Source: Pseudomonadota bacterium (GTDB taxonomy: Bacteria; Pseudomonadota; Gammaproteobacteria; Acidiferrobacterales; Acidiferrobacteraceae). From it: DNA of 5,051 nt. The first letter of the stretch is position 1. Each line of letters opens with the position of its first letter. This document shows, one piece after another, positions 4,703 to 5,051 of the stretch. The translations under genes and the position numbers were made by a program. The DNA lies in assembly GCA_021795255.1 (NCBI GenBank), contig JAJYPQ010000340.1:1-5051 (forward strand). Reading direction: 5' to 3'. The notes beneath the pieces were generated by a model that saw only the letters and a program-made list of their open reading frames with translations, had not been told where the DNA came from and did not search any database.

Positions 4703-5051
4703 CCGCTGTCTTTCAAAAGGCTAGGCCGTACATTCAGGCTTCCATTCGCGAACCGATACCGGCCCCTCCTGACGCGAGCCCTGACGCCGTGTGTTACCCC
4801 GAACCCCTGCCTTTATCGCCCGGTCTTCGTAGCGGCGCTGTCATGGATACCAGCACAGGCCCGCACCGTCTCGCGCTGTCGTCGTCTATCCGCACGCGGC
4901 TCCTGACTGTTTCGCGTTTCACATAGGAACGATACGCGCCACTGAACCTCGACTACGGCTCAGGGCCCGATACTATCGCCTCCCGCGGACTACGCGCCTC
5001 CGCTTCGCTCTCCATGGCGCGCAGCGAAGGTGATACCAACCCGACAGTATT
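4703..5051. other. Stretch without an identifiable gene at the right end
   Basis: No reading frame on either strand has both a credible start with a ribosome binding site and a recognisable product. The plus frame from a TTG at 4696 to TAG 4924-4926 is proline/arginine/serine-rich and reads like translated non-coding DNA; the same frame stays open from 4927 to the edge. On the minus strand a frame enters from the right edge and ends at TAG 4955-4953 (32 codons), containing ESEAEARSPREAIVSGPEP, which could be the tail of a gene outside the window or chance. CTTCGCT (5003-5009) and AGCGAAG (5023-5029) form a 7-bp inverted repeat with a 13-nt loop. The base composition and the run of short open frames would suit a degraded or structured element, but nothing is diagnostic. 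Confidence 0.4.

Noticed and set aside
4696..4926. 76-codon plus-strand frame after the GT9 gene
   Set aside because: It can only start from a TTG within the hairpin after the GT9 stop, without an RBS, and its Pro/Arg/Ser-rich translation looks non-coding.
1..5051. CRISPR array, tRNA, rRNA or complete insertion sequence
   Set aside because: No regularly spaced direct repeats, cloverleaf with conserved T-arm, rRNA-like sequence, or transposase motif with paired terminal inverted repeats was seen by eye on either strand.

Overview
The window looks like chromosomal DNA from a Gram-negative, fairly GC-rich proteobacterium. The support is a small outer-membrane beta-barrel protein with a signal peptide, a GT9 (LPS heptosyltransferase-type) glycosyltransferase, and sigma70-like promoters with AAGGAG/GAGGAG ribosome binding sites. 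I cannot fix the genus; a gammaproteobacterial sulfur-metabolising background would fit but is only a guess.

Layout. (1) Positions 1-109, minus strand: the first ~36 codons of a gene running off the left edge, whose N-terminus (one membrane helix, then RDLTQHEHT) resembles FMN-binding glutamate synthase family proteins. (2) Positions ~206-1214, plus strand: a candidate promoter, a ~125-nt leader with a hairpin, an 18-codon arginine-rich ORF with the best ribosome binding site of the region, and a TSUP/TauE-SafE family anion exporter whose start codon overlaps the end of that ORF. (3) Positions 1403-1971, minus strand: a 166-aa outer-membrane beta-barrel protein with a clear signal peptide, its own RBS and a strong intrinsic terminator; it converges on the TSUP gene. 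(4) Positions 2210-4686, plus strand: a probable two-gene unit encoding a PAPS-dependent sulfotransferase-like protein and a GT9 heptosyltransferase-like protein, with no terminator between them. (5) Positions 4687-5051: a region with no gene I can identify with confidence.

How the genes fit together. The sulfotransferase/GT9 pair suggests synthesis and sulfation of a cell-surface glycan (LPS core or a related polymer). The TSUP exporter and the beta-barrel protein are separate transcription units with no evident link to it. I found no CRISPR array, tRNA, rRNA or recognisable insertion sequence. The observations most worth a second look are the Arg-rich upstream ORF overlapping the exporter start, an 11-bp perfect inverted repeat inside the 5' part of the sulfotransferase gene, a 9-bp perfect hairpin inside the beta-barrel gene, and the unassigned right end.
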